Below, piece after piece: positions 1-8,014 of a stretch of DNA of 37,880 bases. The stretch comes from Acidobacteriota bacterium. GTDB lineage: Bacteria > Acidobacteriota > Terriglobia > Terriglobales > Acidobacteriaceae. The stretch covers positions 1-37,880 of the forward strand of contig JARLGI010000029.1 of NCBI GenBank assembly GCA_031296115.1, in the 5' to 3' direction. The notes under the pieces were generated by a model. The model saw only the letters and a program-made list of their open reading frames with translations, ran no database searches and was not told the origin of the DNA. Position numbers and translations under genes: made by a program. Within the stretch, counting starts at the first letter, position 1. Each line of letters starts with the position of its first letter.

Positions 1-4
1 AACC

Positions 5-27
5 TGGGAATCGCGGCGCGATTCCCA
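5..27. other. Perfect 10-bp hairpin downstream of cobO
   Basis: Bases 5-14 (TGGGAATCGC) are the exact reverse complement of 18-27, leaving a 3-base loop. It lies about 115 bases past the cobO stop on the minus strand. It could be the operon's terminator stem, but any T tract on the minus strand would fall outside the window, and there is none on the plus side. The rest of 1-141 shows no gene. Confidence 0.45.
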
Positions 28-141
28 CATTCCCACCGCCCGGCTACTGCTATCTATTTTTCCAAAACCTATCCCCAAAGGAGTCTTCCTCACCGCCTGC
101 ACCTTCTCTCTTCAGCCTCATTCTTCGATTAGAAAAGACTG

Positions 142-678
142 CTAGTACTCGATTCCGCGCTGCGCCTCGATGCCCTTGGTGTAGGCATGTTTCACCTCAC
201 GCATCTCGGTGACGGTGTCGGCGATTTCCACGATGTCGGGATGCGCGTTGCGGCCGGTGAGGATGACGTGCACCATTTCCGGCTTCTTCTTGAGGGTCGC
301 GACAACCTTCTGGGGGTCGAGCATCTTGTAGGTGATGGCGTAATTAATCTCGTCGAGTACCACTAGGTCCCACTTGTCGGAGAGGATCTCGCGCTCGGCT
401 TCAGCCCAGGCTTCCTCGACCAGGCGAACGTCCTCCGGATCGGTCTCGGCGCCGCCGACCTTTACGAAGCCACGGCCCATCTGCTTGATGATGAAGTTGT
501 CGCCGAACGCTTTGACCGCGTCGAGTTCGCCGTAGTGCCAGGAGCCCTTGAGAAACTGCAGCATCAGGACGCGCATACCGTTGCCGACCGCGCGCAGGGC
601 GGTACCCATGGCGGCGGTGGTCTTGCCCTTGCCCGGGCCGGTGTTCACGATAATCAATCCGCTGCGCACATCTGCCAT
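142..678 (-). CDS. cobO: Cob(I)yrinic acid a,c-diamide adenosyltransferase (CobO/BtuR type)
   Basis: This 178-residue cytoplasmic enzyme transfers adenosyl from ATP to the cobalt of corrinoids, making adenosylcobalamin or salvaging its precursors. The N-terminus has the family P-loop GPGKGKTT at residues 14-21. The length matches the CobA/CobO/BtuR family, and the body contains the acidic VVLDEINYA Walker-B-like strand near residue 107. An AAGGAG ribosome-binding sequence sits 7 bases before the ATG at 678. It is the last gene of the hemE-hemH-hemG-cobO unit, 27 bases after the hemG stop, which ties corrinoid activation to tetrapyrrole synthesis. No cobalamin riboswitch is visible in front of it. 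Function is well supported by the family; use in de novo synthesis rather than salvage is unknown. Confidence 0.95.
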   Translation of the reverse strand: MADVRSGLIIVNTGPGKGKTTAAMGTALRAVGNGMRVLMLQFLKGSWHYGELDAVKAFGDNFIIKQMGRGFVKVGGAETDPEDVRLVEEAWAEAEREILSDKWDLVVLDEINYAITYKMLDPQKVVATLKKKPEMVHVILTGRNAHPDIVEIADTVTEMREVKHAYTKGIEAQRGIEY

Positions 679-705
679 GGGAGACTCCTTGCCAAGCTGG
701 GGTTA

Positions 706-2133
706 TTACCGCTGTTGCGGCGACAACGATTCAGCCGGGGTTTCCAGCATAGCATTGGCCGCATCCATGCCGGAGCGGATGCAGTCTGGCACGCCGATCC
801 CGTGATAGGCATTCCCGGCGAGAGCGAGGCCGGGAATCTCCGCCACGCGCTGTTCGATCCGTTGGACCCGGGCGATGTGTCCCGGTTCGTACTGCGCCAT
901 GGCGCCGCGCCAGCGGTACACGCGCGAGAAGATGGGCCGGGCGTCGAGCTTGAGAATGTCCTTAAGCTCGCGATGGACCGTCTCCAGGATTTCATCGTCG
1001 GTGAATCCGAGGATGGCCTCGTCCCGGGCACCGCCGAGGAAACAGCGGAGAATTCCTTTGCCTTTGGGAGCGCGATGGGGAAACTTGTTGTGCACGAAGG
1101 TGCAGGCCAGCATGCGCGTGCCTTCGCTGCGCGGCACGAGAAAACCAAAGCCCGCCGGCAATTTCTCGATTTGATCTTGGTAGTAGCCAAGCGCGACCGT
1201 GACCGACGAACTGTAGGTGATATCGAGCAAGTCGCGCGCCAGGCCGCGATTGACGCCGTCGAGGAGCGTGCCGGCGGCGTTGGCAGGAGTGGCAAGAATG
1301 ACGGCATCGTAGCGCTCATCGCCATTCATCTCGATCGCGACCCGCCAGCCACTACTCTCGGGATAGATGCGGAGAACGTGACTTCGCAGACGGATGGAAT
1401 CGGGCTCCAGGCGGGCGACAATGGCGTCCACCATCTGTTGCATGCCGTCCTTCAGAGAGGTAAACAGCGGACGCGGGGGCTGCTTGTGGGCTGCTTGCGC
1501 CATTTTCTTGTGCGCGGCCAGCATGGCGAGGCTGAGGCTGCCATACTTCTCCTCCATCTCCACAAAGCGCGGCAGCACGGCGCGGGCGCTCAGCTTCGCA
1601 GCATCACCGCCGTACACGCCGGAGAGCAGGGGATCGGCCAGGCGGTCCACCACTTCCGCTCCAAAGTGGCGCTGGACCAGTTCGGCAATGCTTTCGTCGT
1701 CCTGCATAGGACGCGGGGGATGCAACAACTCGCGCGCCATGCGTACTTTTGTGGCCCAGGAAAAAAGCGGTGACAGAGCGGTCGGCACCAGGCGGGTCGG
1801 CACCATGAACATCAGCCCGTCGGGCATCACGACCAGCTTGCCATTGACCAGGATGTAGGTCTTACGCTGGGCGTCGTTGGAGCCGATAAGCTGGTTGGCG
1901 ATGCCGAGTTCCTTGCACAGCGAGGCCGCCCACGGTTTTTCGGTGAGAAAAGAGTCGGGGCCGGCTTCCACGAGACAGCCGTCTACCCAGTCCGAACACA
2001 TGGATCCGCCGAGGCGCTGACCGCTTTCAAAGAGCGTGTATTCCAGTTCAGCGCCGGCCACCCGGGCTTTCTCCAGGTAGAAGGCGGCGCTCAGTCCGGA
2101 GATTCCGCCGCCAATGATGGCTATCCGCTTCAT
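706..2133 (-). CDS. hemG: Protoporphyrinogen/coproporphyrinogen oxidase, HemY-type FAD enzyme
   Basis: This 475-residue flavoprotein oxidises protoporphyrinogen IX (or coproporphyrinogen III) by six electrons with oxygen as acceptor. The N-terminal dinucleotide-binding motif GGGISG is at residues 8-13, and the C-terminal FAD-contacting segment (LALAGNAYHGIGVPDCI) is typical of oxygen-dependent HemY enzymes. It is not related to the flavodoxin-like E. coli HemG; hemY is the equivalent symbol. The ATG at 2133 follows the hemH stop by only 3 bases, so the two are almost certainly co-transcribed and probably coupled. Whether the organism uses the classical protoporphyrin route or the coproporphyrin route cannot be settled here: no HemQ or HemN homologue is in the window. 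Confidence 0.93.
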   Translation of the reverse strand: MKRIAIIGGGISGLSAAFYLEKARVAGAELEYTLFESGQRLGGSMCSDWVDGCLVEAGPDSFLTEKPWAASLCKELGIANQLIGSNDAQRKTYILVNGKLVVMPDGLMFMVPTRLVPTALSPLFSWATKVRMARELLHPPRPMQDDESIAELVQRHFGAEVVDRLADPLLSGVYGGDAAKLSARAVLPRFVEMEEKYGSLSLAMLAAHKKMAQAAHKQPPRPLFTSLKDGMQQMVDAIVARLEPDSIRLRSHVLRIYPESSGWRVAIEMNGDERYDAVILATPANAAGTLLDGVNRGLARDLLDITYSSSVTVALGYYQDQIEKLPAGFGFLVPRSEGTRMLACTFVHNKFPHRAPKGKGILRCFLGGARDEAILGFTDDEILETVHRELKDILKLDARPIFSRVYRWRGAMAQYEPGHIARVQRIEQRVAEIPGLALAGNAYHGIGVPDCIRSGMDAANAMLETPAESLSPQQR

Positions 2134-2136
2134 GCT

Positions 2137-3075
2137 TTAGGAAATTTTCTCAGCCGTAATGGAGATTTTGCAATTCGAGGCCAACCCATTCAGCCGGGTT
2201 TGTGCCAAATCCGCAACGGCGTGAATGAACAGGGGAGAGTCATTCAAAGACTCGGCGCGATACAGTTTCATGCCGCGCTCCCCAGCATACTGCCGAAACA
2301 GGATGTCAATGTCGAAGAGGATCTCGACGTGGTCGCAGACGAAGCCGATCGGCTGGACGAACACGCCCGTGTGACCGGCGTCGCGCAAGCTGGTGATGGT
2401 GTCTTCGACGGTCGGCCCTAGCCACTCGCCGCCCGACATCCCCTGGCTCTGAAACGCGAAGCGCCATCCCCCTATTTCGGGAACCGTTGCAGCCACCAGC
2501 GCCGCGGTCTCGCGCGTCTGCGCTTCGTACGGATCGCGCTCGACGATGGTTCGTTGCGGGACGCTATGGGCGGTGAACAGCACCGGCAGTTGCGAGCCAT
2601 GCTGAGCGCATGCCTGCGTCCAACTCGTGCGCAGCTTCTCGGCAAGAGCTTGGATCAGCAGCGGGTGGTCGTGCCACTCCGAGACGAAGTCGATGACGAA
2701 AGGCGCTGGAGCTCCGAACAGGACAGCTTTGTAGAGCCCGACGCTAGTTTGGGAATTGTGTGGCGCAAGACAGATGGCGACCGCGCGCTCGACCCCATCC
2801 GCAGCCATTTGCTTCAGGGTGTCGGCGATGAAGGGATGCCAGTTGCGCATGCCGACGTACGCCGGCAGACCAAGCTCGCGAGCGACGCCGTCGGCCTGAT
2901 GGCGGGTGATCCGAGTGAGGGGCGAGCTGCCAATCAGCGAGTAGCGGCGCTGCACCTCGCGCACAACCGCTTCCGGCATGGGGCGCCCGCGCGAGATGTT
3001 TCGCAGGAATTCGGGAATGTCCTCGACCCGCTCCGGACTGCCGTGGGCGATGAGCAGCACTGCGTCTTTGCTCAT
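2137..3075 (-). CDS. hemH: Ferrochelatase
   Basis: This 312-residue enzyme inserts ferrous iron into a porphyrin to make heme (or coproheme). The start at 3075 gives MSKDAVLLIAHGSP, the expected first beta strand, and overlaps the hemE stop in an ATGA tetranucleotide; the reading frame stays open further upstream but only inside hemE. The metal-binding His is in TAHSVP (His170). The family signature FQSQGMSGGEWLGP is near residues 209-221, and the second metal-side segment DHVEILFDID (Glu251) is near 248-257. Length is normal for short bacterial ferrochelatases. It sits between hemE and hemG and is probably translated by coupling to both neighbours. Confidence 0.94.
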   Translation of the reverse strand: MSKDAVLLIAHGSPERVEDIPEFLRNISRGRPMPEAVVREVQRRYSLIGSSPLTRITRHQADGVARELGLPAYVGMRNWHPFIADTLKQMAADGVERAVAICLAPHNSQTSVGLYKAVLFGAPAPFVIDFVSEWHDHPLLIQALAEKLRTSWTQACAQHGSQLPVLFTAHSVPQRTIVERDPYEAQTRETAALVAATVPEIGGWRFAFQSQGMSGGEWLGPTVEDTITSLRDAGHTGVFVQPIGFVCDHVEILFDIDILFRQYAGERGMKLYRAESLNDSPLFIHAVADLAQTRLNGLASNCKISITAEKIS

Positions 3076-4124
3076 GCCGTTCTCGTGGCCGACGAGCTGA
3101 ATTCGTGCACAAACTCGGCGAGGTTCTTCACGTTGTCCACCGGCGTGTTGGGAAGAATGCCGTGACCGAGGTTGAAGATGTGTCCCGGACGCGCATCGGC
3201 GAGGCGGAGGATGTGTTCGGCGCGCTGCTTCAACTCCCGCCACGGCGCGAACAACGTCACGGGGTCGAGGTTGCCCTGCACCGCATGGTCGTGGCATACG
3301 GTCCGCCAGCCTTCGTCGAGGGGAATGCGCCAATCGAGCCCGATGACCTCCGCGCCCGTTTCGGCCATCGAAGGTAGTAAGGTTGCGCTGTCGGTGCCGA
3401 AGTAGATGATGGGCACCTTGGTTTCCTTCTGCAGCCGCTGGATGAGTTGCGTGGTCGGCATAAGCGCGTAGCGACGGTAGTCCTCGACGCTGAGGCATCC
3501 GACCCAACTATCGAAGATCTGCAGGACATCGGCGCCAGAGCGTACCTGCTGTGCGGCGTACTCCACCAGCACGTCCACCAGCTTGCTGACCAACTCGTCC
3601 CACAATTCGGGTGAGTTGTACATCAGCTTCTTGACCTCAAGGTAGTGACGCGAGCCGCCGCCCTCAACCATGTAGCTGGCGAGGGTGAAGGGCGCGCCGC
3701 AGAAACCGATGACCGGCAGCTTGGCGCCGAAATGCTTCACCACCAGCGACACTGCGTCAGCCACGTAGCCCAGATCGGCAGCTCGGTCAGTGCGCAGCAG
3801 CTTGACGTCTTCGGCGGTGCGCAGGGGCTTCTCGATGACCGGCCCCTCGCCGCCCTCGAAATGGAAGGGCAGGCCCATGACTTCCAGAGGCAGGAGCAGG
3901 TCAGCGAAGATGATGGCCGCGTCCACCTTCAGGAACTCGGCAGCGGTAATGGTCACTTCCGCCGCGAGTTGGGGTTTCTTGCAGATCTCGACCAGCGAAT
4001 GGTGCTTGCGGACATCGCGGTATTCCTGCATGTAGCGGCCGGCCTGTCGCATGAACCAAACCGGAGTGGTGTCGACCGGAAGACGTCGGCAAGCCCTTAT
4101 AAAGAGGGAATCGGGAGCGGACAT
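3072..4124 (-). CDS. hemE: Uroporphyrinogen decarboxylase
   Basis: This 350-residue cytoplasmic enzyme removes four acetate carboxyls from uroporphyrinogen III to give coproporphyrinogen III. The signature PVWFMRQAGRYMQEYR is near residues 21-36, with the catalytic Arg and the Asp region further on (IIFADLLLPLEVMG). Length is normal. It is the first gene of the four-gene tetrapyrrole operon and its stop overlaps the hemH start. No good ribosome-binding sequence precedes the ATG at 4124. A TACGAT -10-like box just upstream would give an almost leaderless transcript. A perfect TGTGA-N6-TCACA palindrome is centred about 40 bases upstream of that predicted start point. Confidence 0.95.
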   Translation of the reverse strand: MSAPDSLFIRACRRLPVDTTPVWFMRQAGRYMQEYRDVRKHHSLVEICKKPQLAAEVTITAAEFLKVDAAIIFADLLLPLEVMGLPFHFEGGEGPVIEKPLRTAEDVKLLRTDRAADLGYVADAVSLVVKHFGAKLPVIGFCGAPFTLASYMVEGGGSRHYLEVKKLMYNSPELWDELVSKLVDVLVEYAAQQVRSGADVLQIFDSWVGCLSVEDYRRYALMPTTQLIQRLQKETKVPIIYFGTDSATLLPSMAETGAEVIGLDWRIPLDEGWRTVCHDHAVQGNLDPVTLFAPWRELKQRAEHILRLADARPGHIFNLGHGILPNTPVDNVKNLAEFVHEFSSSATRTA

Positions 4125-4158
4125 AAACCACTATCGTAGCATTCCGCGTCACCGGCCA

Positions 4159-4174
4159 TGTGACCTGAATCACA
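4159..4174. promoter_or_regulatory. Perfect CRP/FNR-family operator in the hemE/exporter divergent spacer
   Basis: The bases TGTGACCTGAATCACA form exact inverted half-sites TGTGA/TCACA with a 6-base spacer, the consensus layout for CRP-like regulators. On the minus strand a TACGAT box (4138-4133) would start transcription near 4127, placing the palindrome centre at about -40, the class II activator position for the heme operon. On the plus strand a TACAAT box at 4264-4269 precedes the exporter ATG, with the site about 110 bases upstream. The match is seen directly; binding and direction of control are inference. Confidence 0.55.
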
Positions 4175-4286
4175 AGCAGGCGTGCGTCTTTGCCCGCGGG
4201 GAAAAGCCCGTTCCGACCTCACGCCTGTGCGCGCCGTCACCGCCACGCCCGGCCCTCGCTTTCTACAATCTTTTGTTCCAGCAGAA

Positions 4287-6191
4287 ATGCCTGACCACCA
4301 GCCAATTCGGGTCAATCCCTGGATCGTGACTGCCGCCGTCATGCTGGCGACGTTCATGGAAATCCTGGACACGACGGTGGTCAACGTGGCGGTCCCGCAT
4401 ATTGCGGGAAACCTGGGTGCAACGGTGGAGGAAGGTACGTGGGTCGTTACGTCGTACCTGGTGTCGAACGCCATCATCCTTCCCATGGCCGGGTGGCTGG
4501 CAAACCGCTTTGGCCGCCGCCGTATTTTGGTCACTTGTGTCACCGGATTCACTCTGACGTCGCTGCTCTGTGGCATGGCCACATCATTGGAATGGCTGAT
4601 CTTCTTCCGCGTGCTGCAAGGGCTGACCGGGGGCGGATTGCAGCCCCTGGCGCAGGCGGTCCTGCTAGAGACGTTTCCTCCCAAGAAGCATGGAACGGCA
4701 ATGGCGGCGTTCGGACTGGGCATCATTCTGGCGCCCATTCTCGGTCCCACGCTTGGCGGATGGATCACCGACAACTACACCTGGCGCTGGATTTTTTACC
4801 TCAATCTGCCCGTGGGCGCGCTGTCGGTCATCATGATCAGCGCCTTCGTGCACGATCCCGACTACATCCGGAAGCAGCGGACCGGCGGGGTCGACCTCTG
4901 GGGCATCGGATTTCTCGCGCTGGGATTCGGAATGCTGCAAGTCGTGCTGGATACCGGACAGCGCAAAGACTGGTTCGGCAGCAGCCAGATTCGAGCGTGG
5001 ACCGCACTGTGCGTCTTCGGCCTGGTCGCCATGGTTGTCCGGGAGTTGAAAGCGCGCCATCCCATCGTCGACCTCCGCGTGCTCAAGGACCAGACCTTCA
5101 GCGCTGGCGTCTTCCTGATGACCATGCTCGGCTTCGTCTTGTATGCGAGCCTGATGCTGCTGCCGATTTTCCTGCAAACGCTGCTGGGCTACCCGGCATT
5201 GCAGGCGGGCCTGGCACTCTCGCCTCGCGGACTGGGTTCTATGCTAATGATGCCGGTCGCCGGACAGCTCACCAACCGCTTCGATCCTCGCAAGCTGATC
5301 GCGGCCGGGCTGGTGGTCGGCGCTTACACCATGTTCAGCCTGTCGCATCTGAACTTGAATGCCGGCTATTGGGACATCTTCTGGCCCCAGGTGATCCAGG
5401 GCGGCGCCATGGCGTTCCTGTTCGTTCCGTTGATGGCGGTCAGCATGTCAGGTATTGCGAAGGAGAAGATGGGTAACGCCACCAGCATCTACAACCTGAT
5501 GCGCAATATCGGCGGCAGCTTCGGCATCGCCACCATGACAACGTTCCTGGCGCGTCGCAACCAGGTGCACCAAGACCAACTGGTGAGCCACATTACGCAG
5601 TACGACCTGCGCACTCAGATGACGCTGCGCGGAGTGCAGGGCTGGTTCCGGCTGCATGGCTACAACTCGGTGGATGCCGGGAAGAAGGCGCTGGGCGCGG
5701 TATATGGCATGGTGCAGCAGCAGGCGGCCATGCTGTCCTTTGTCGAGGCGTTCTGGGTGATGGGCATCATCTTCCTCTGCATGGTTCCGCTGCTCTTCTT
5801 AGTGCGCAACGCGCGCGACTTGCATCCCCACACACCAGGCCGCAAGGAACGAGCGCGGACCGAGTTGCCAGTGGAGGCGCCGGCCGAACCCGAGCTGACC
5901 GGGGTTATGCCTGAGGCGCGGTTATCCGTGTCACCCTTAGAATCGACCCATGGAAGTGCCGACGAGCACACAGCTGTCCTATCGCGGACGCCTTGCCCCG
6001 TCCCCCAGCGGGCCACTGCACATTGGGCACGCGTGCACTTTCTGGACGGCCTACCAACGGGCGCTCGCGCAGAACGGAACTCTGGTCTTCCGCAACGAGG
6101 ATCTCGACCCGCAACGCTCCAAGCCCAAGTTCGCGTCGGCCATGATGGAGGACCTGAAATGGCTCGGTCTTCGGTGGCAGGAGGGCCCTGA
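4287..6191 (+). CDS. DHA2-family (EmrB/QacA-like) drug:proton antiporter, 14 TM
   Basis: This inner-membrane MFS exporter of the 14-helix DHA2 type probably expels toxic organic compounds using the proton gradient. Residues 9-30 form TM1 with the conserved MEILDTTVVNVAVP segment, motif A (GWLANRFGRRR) follows near residue 70, and motif C (ILAPILGPTLGGW) near 150. The chosen ATG at 4287 puts MPDHQPIRVNPW just before TM1; the open frame extends upstream but without family sequence. The real protein probably ends near 5940: beyond there the frame reads about 240 bases inside gluQ and yields Arg/Gly-rich shadow sequence. A late frameshift would move it to a stop at 5896-5898 or 5938-5940. No EmrA-like membrane-fusion partner is present. 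Confidence 0.88.
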   Translation: MPDHQPIRVNPWIVTAAVMLATFMEILDTTVVNVAVPHIAGNLGATVEEGTWVVTSYLVSNAIILPMAGWLANRFGRRRILVTCVTGFTLTSLLCGMATSLEWLIFFRVLQGLTGGGLQPLAQAVLLETFPPKKHGTAMAAFGLGIILAPILGPTLGGWITDNYTWRWIFYLNLPVGALSVIMISAFVHDPDYIRKQRTGGVDLWGIGFLALGFGMLQVVLDTGQRKDWFGSSQIRAWTALCVFGLVAMVVRELKARHPIVDLRVLKDQTFSAGVFLMTMLGFVLYASLMLLPIFLQTLLGYPALQAGLALSPRGLGSMLMMPVAGQLTNRFDPRKLIAAGLVVGAYTMFSLSHLNLNAGYWDIFWPQVIQGGAMAFLFVPLMAVSMSGIAKEKMGNATSIYNLMRNIGGSFGIATMTTFLARRNQVHQDQLVSHITQYDLRTQMTLRGVQGWFRLHGYNSVDAGKKALGAVYGMVQQQAAMLSFVEAFWVMGIIFLCMVPLLFLVRNARDLHPHTPGRKERARTELPVEAPAEPELTGVMPEARLSVSPLESTHGSADEHTAVLSRTPCPVPQRATAHWARVHFLDGLPTGARAERNSGLPQRGSRPATLQAQVRVGHDGGPEMARSSVAGGP

Positions 6192-6813
6192 TGTGGGCGG
6201 ACCGTTCGGCCCTTATGAGCAGAGCGCCCGGCGGGAGTTTTATCTGGCGGCATGGAGCAAGCTGCGCGATGGTGGATTCATCTATCCGTGCACCTGCTCC
6301 CGCAAAGACTTGGCGACCTCGGCGGCCGCGCCCAATGAAGGCGATGATGAGCCGCTGTACTCTGGCCGTTGTCGCGAGAAGATCGGCGAGGCGATATGCC
6401 ACCAATCACCTGCAGGGGTGAACTGGCGATTTCGCGTGCCCGACGGCGAAGCAATTGTTTTCGCTGATCTGCGGCAGGGACCCCAACAATTCGTGGCGGG
6501 CGAAGATTTCGGCGACTTCGTGGTGTGGCGGCGCGACGATGTTCCGGCTTATCAGCTGGCGGTTGTGGCCGACGATGCTGCCATGCAGATCACGGAAGTG
6601 GTGCGCGGCGCCGACCTACTGAAGTCCACGGCACGCCAGTTGCTGATGATTCGGGCCCTCGGTCTGCCGGCTCCTGCCTACTTTCACTGCGACCTGGTAC
6701 GCGACGAAACCGGGGTGCGACTGGCCAAGCGTCATGATGCGCTCAGCCTGCGTGCCCTGCGCCAGAAGGGGCTTACGCCGCAGCAGGTAACGGATCTCTG
6801 CGTTTCGCAGTGA
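5950..6813 (+). CDS. gluQ: Glutamyl-Q tRNA(Asp) synthetase
   Basis: This 287-residue truncated relative of glutamyl-tRNA synthetase activates glutamate and attaches it to queuosine at position 34 of tRNA(Asp), not to the acceptor end. It begins with the class I catalytic core: YRGRLAPSPSGPLHIGH carries the HIGH motif near residue 22. The zinc site is CTCSRKD...YSGRC near residues 115-142. A degenerate KMSK equivalent (RLAKRHD) is near residue 257. The anticodon-binding domain is missing, as expected for GluQ-RS. The ATG at 5950 is preceded by an in-frame TAG at 5938-5940, so the start is fixed. Its first 242 bases overlap the frame of the upstream exporter gene, which is unlikely to be real coding overlap. 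Confidence 0.93.
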   Translation: MEVPTSTQLSYRGRLAPSPSGPLHIGHACTFWTAYQRALAQNGTLVFRNEDLDPQRSKPKFASAMMEDLKWLGLRWQEGPDVGGPFGPYEQSARREFYLAAWSKLRDGGFIYPCTCSRKDLATSAAAPNEGDDEPLYSGRCREKIGEAICHQSPAGVNWRFRVPDGEAIVFADLRQGPQQFVAGEDFGDFVVWRRDDVPAYQLAVVADDAAMQITEVVRGADLLKSTARQLLMIRALGLPAPAYFHCDLVRDETGVRLAKRHDALSLRALRQKGLTPQQVTDLCVSQ

Positions 6814-6875
6814 TCCAATTGCGCAATTTTGTGGAACGAGGTATTGTCCTCGCCGGGGTGAAAGGAGCTGCGACA

Positions 6876-7304
6876 ATGCGGTTGAACTGGCTGGCGATCC
6901 TGGTGTCGGCAGTAGTCGATTGGATTCTTGGGGCGGTGTGGTTCACGGTGTTTGCCAAGGCTTGGACGGCTGGTCTGCGTATGGCACCGGAAGAAATTCA
7001 GGCGTACAAGTCCCATCCCAACTTCTGGCCGTACCTCATAGCCCTGATCTGCAGTTTCCTGCTGGCTTACGTGATCGCCCGAATGCTGGGAAAGGCGGAA
7101 TCCCACAGCCTGTTCGGCGGGATCAGCGTCGGGATACTGATTGGCCTGGCGACGGCGGTTGCCATGGTTACAGAGATGGTCTTCGAAGTGCGCCCGGGAT
7201 CGTTCATCATGATTGCCGCGGGATATCCCTTCGTCGGGTGCATCCTCATGGGCATCATCCTCGGCGTATGGAAACCCAAGGCCCTCGTGGCGGTAGCAAG
7301 ATGA
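6876..7304 (+). CDS. DUF1761-like small integral membrane protein
   Basis: This is a 142-residue hydrophobic protein of unknown function. It begins with an N-terminal helix (NWLAILVSAVVDWILGAVWF) typical of DUF1761 proteins. A polar loop follows, then three further hydrophobic segments around residues 48-68, 75-100 and 110-135. The ATG at 6876 follows AAAGGAG at 6861-6867, a good ribosome-binding sequence; an earlier in-frame start at 6810 is less likely. The stop overlaps the start of the cupin gene in an ATGA, so the two are probably co-translated. The family assignment is from memory of the sequence pattern. No biochemical role is known to me. Confidence 0.8.
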   Translation: MRLNWLAILVSAVVDWILGAVWFTVFAKAWTAGLRMAPEEIQAYKSHPNFWPYLIALICSFLLAYVIARMLGKAESHSLFGGISVGILIGLATAVAMVTEMVFEVRPGSFIMIAAGYPFVGCILMGIILGVWKPKALVAVAR

Positions 7305-7675
7305 AGATCGAAGGCAAGATCGTTCCGGGATATCTGAAGGCCCTTAGAGGGCTCGATCAATTGCCCGGTCCAAACGGCGAACGATACATCGAGTTGTTTC
7401 GTCACGGTACACTCGCCGTGGAACTCTATGCACCGCGCGTGACAGATCCGCAACACCCGCACAAGCGCGACGAAATCTACGTCGTGGTCAGCGGGACGGG
7501 CAAATTCCGGCGCGAGAACGACGAGTTTTCCTTTGGACCGGGCGACGTACTGTTCGTTCCCGCGGGCAAGGAGCACCGCTTTATCGATTTCAGCGATGAC
7601 TTTGCAACATGGGTGTTCTTCTACGGGCCAGAAGGCGGCGAGGCCGCAATCACGGAACAAGCTCCACAAACGTAA
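7301..7675 (+). CDS. Single-domain cupin protein
   Basis: This 124-residue cytoplasmic protein has a small beta-barrel. Cupin motif 1 appears as HPHKRDEIYVVVSGTG near residues 47-62, with two His and a Glu as metal ligands. Motif 2 is GDVLFVPAGKEHRF near residues 78-91, giving the third His, so a divalent metal site looks complete. Substrate is unknown; single cupins range from dioxygenases and isomerases to sensor proteins. It starts inside the stop codon of the preceding DUF1761 gene (ATGA), which suggests a functional pair. The two genes following gluQ may form one transcript with it. Confidence 0.85.
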   Translation: MKIEGKIVPGYLKALRGLDQLPGPNGERYIELFRHGTLAVELYAPRVTDPQHPHKRDEIYVVVSGTGKFRRENDEFSFGPGDVLFVPAGKEHRFIDFSDDFATWVFFYGPEGGEAAITEQAPQT

Positions 7676-7740
7676 GCTAGGCCCGGTTGCAGAACCTGGG
7701 GGGAAGGTCTAGCCTGTTGGGCAACAGTGAGGATGTTGCT

Positions 7741-7974
7741 GTGTTCAGTCTTAGTTTCGTCCTGATCCTGGCCGGGCTTTCCTTCGGCGGAGGCATGGCG
7801 GTAATCGGATTTGGCGGCTTGCTGGTGGCCTCGTTTCACCGCGCGCTGGGCACTCCATTGCCACTCCCGACTCTGCACAATGCTCGTGAGCGGCGGCTTT
7901 ATATTTATGTGGGCCTGGCGGGATTTGTGGTGTGGGGTAGCACCTTCCTGCTCAGCCTAAAGATTGCACCGTGA
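7741..7974 (+). CDS. Small two-helix membrane protein, unknown function
   Basis: The frame encodes about 77 residues from a GTG at 7741 (a TTG at 7687 would add 18). It shows two clear hydrophobic segments: a Gly-rich one near residues 3-30 and another near residues 54-74 ending in a short tail. Between them is a polar loop with Pro-Leu-Pro-Thr and Arg residues. There is no recognisable domain. It lies 65 bases after the cupin stop and faces the photolyase gene tail to tail. The membrane pattern and the lack of a competing gene support it; the start is uncertain. Confidence 0.5.
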   Translation: MFSLSFVLILAGLSFGGGMAVIGFGGLLVASFHRALGTPLPLPTLHNARERRLYIYVGLAGFVVWGSTFLLSLKIAP

Positions 7975-8014
7975 TTTCTGTGCCCGCGCGAGGCTACCCA
8001 CTCGCTTCGGCCTC

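Noticed and set aside
535..1773. 412-codon plus-strand frame opposite hemG and cobO
   Set aside because: Low-complexity shadow of the minus-strand genes, whose products are unambiguous.
2137..3507. Ferrochelatase with a 144-residue N-terminal extension
   Set aside because: The extension lies inside hemE in another frame; the true start overlaps the hemE stop as ATGA.
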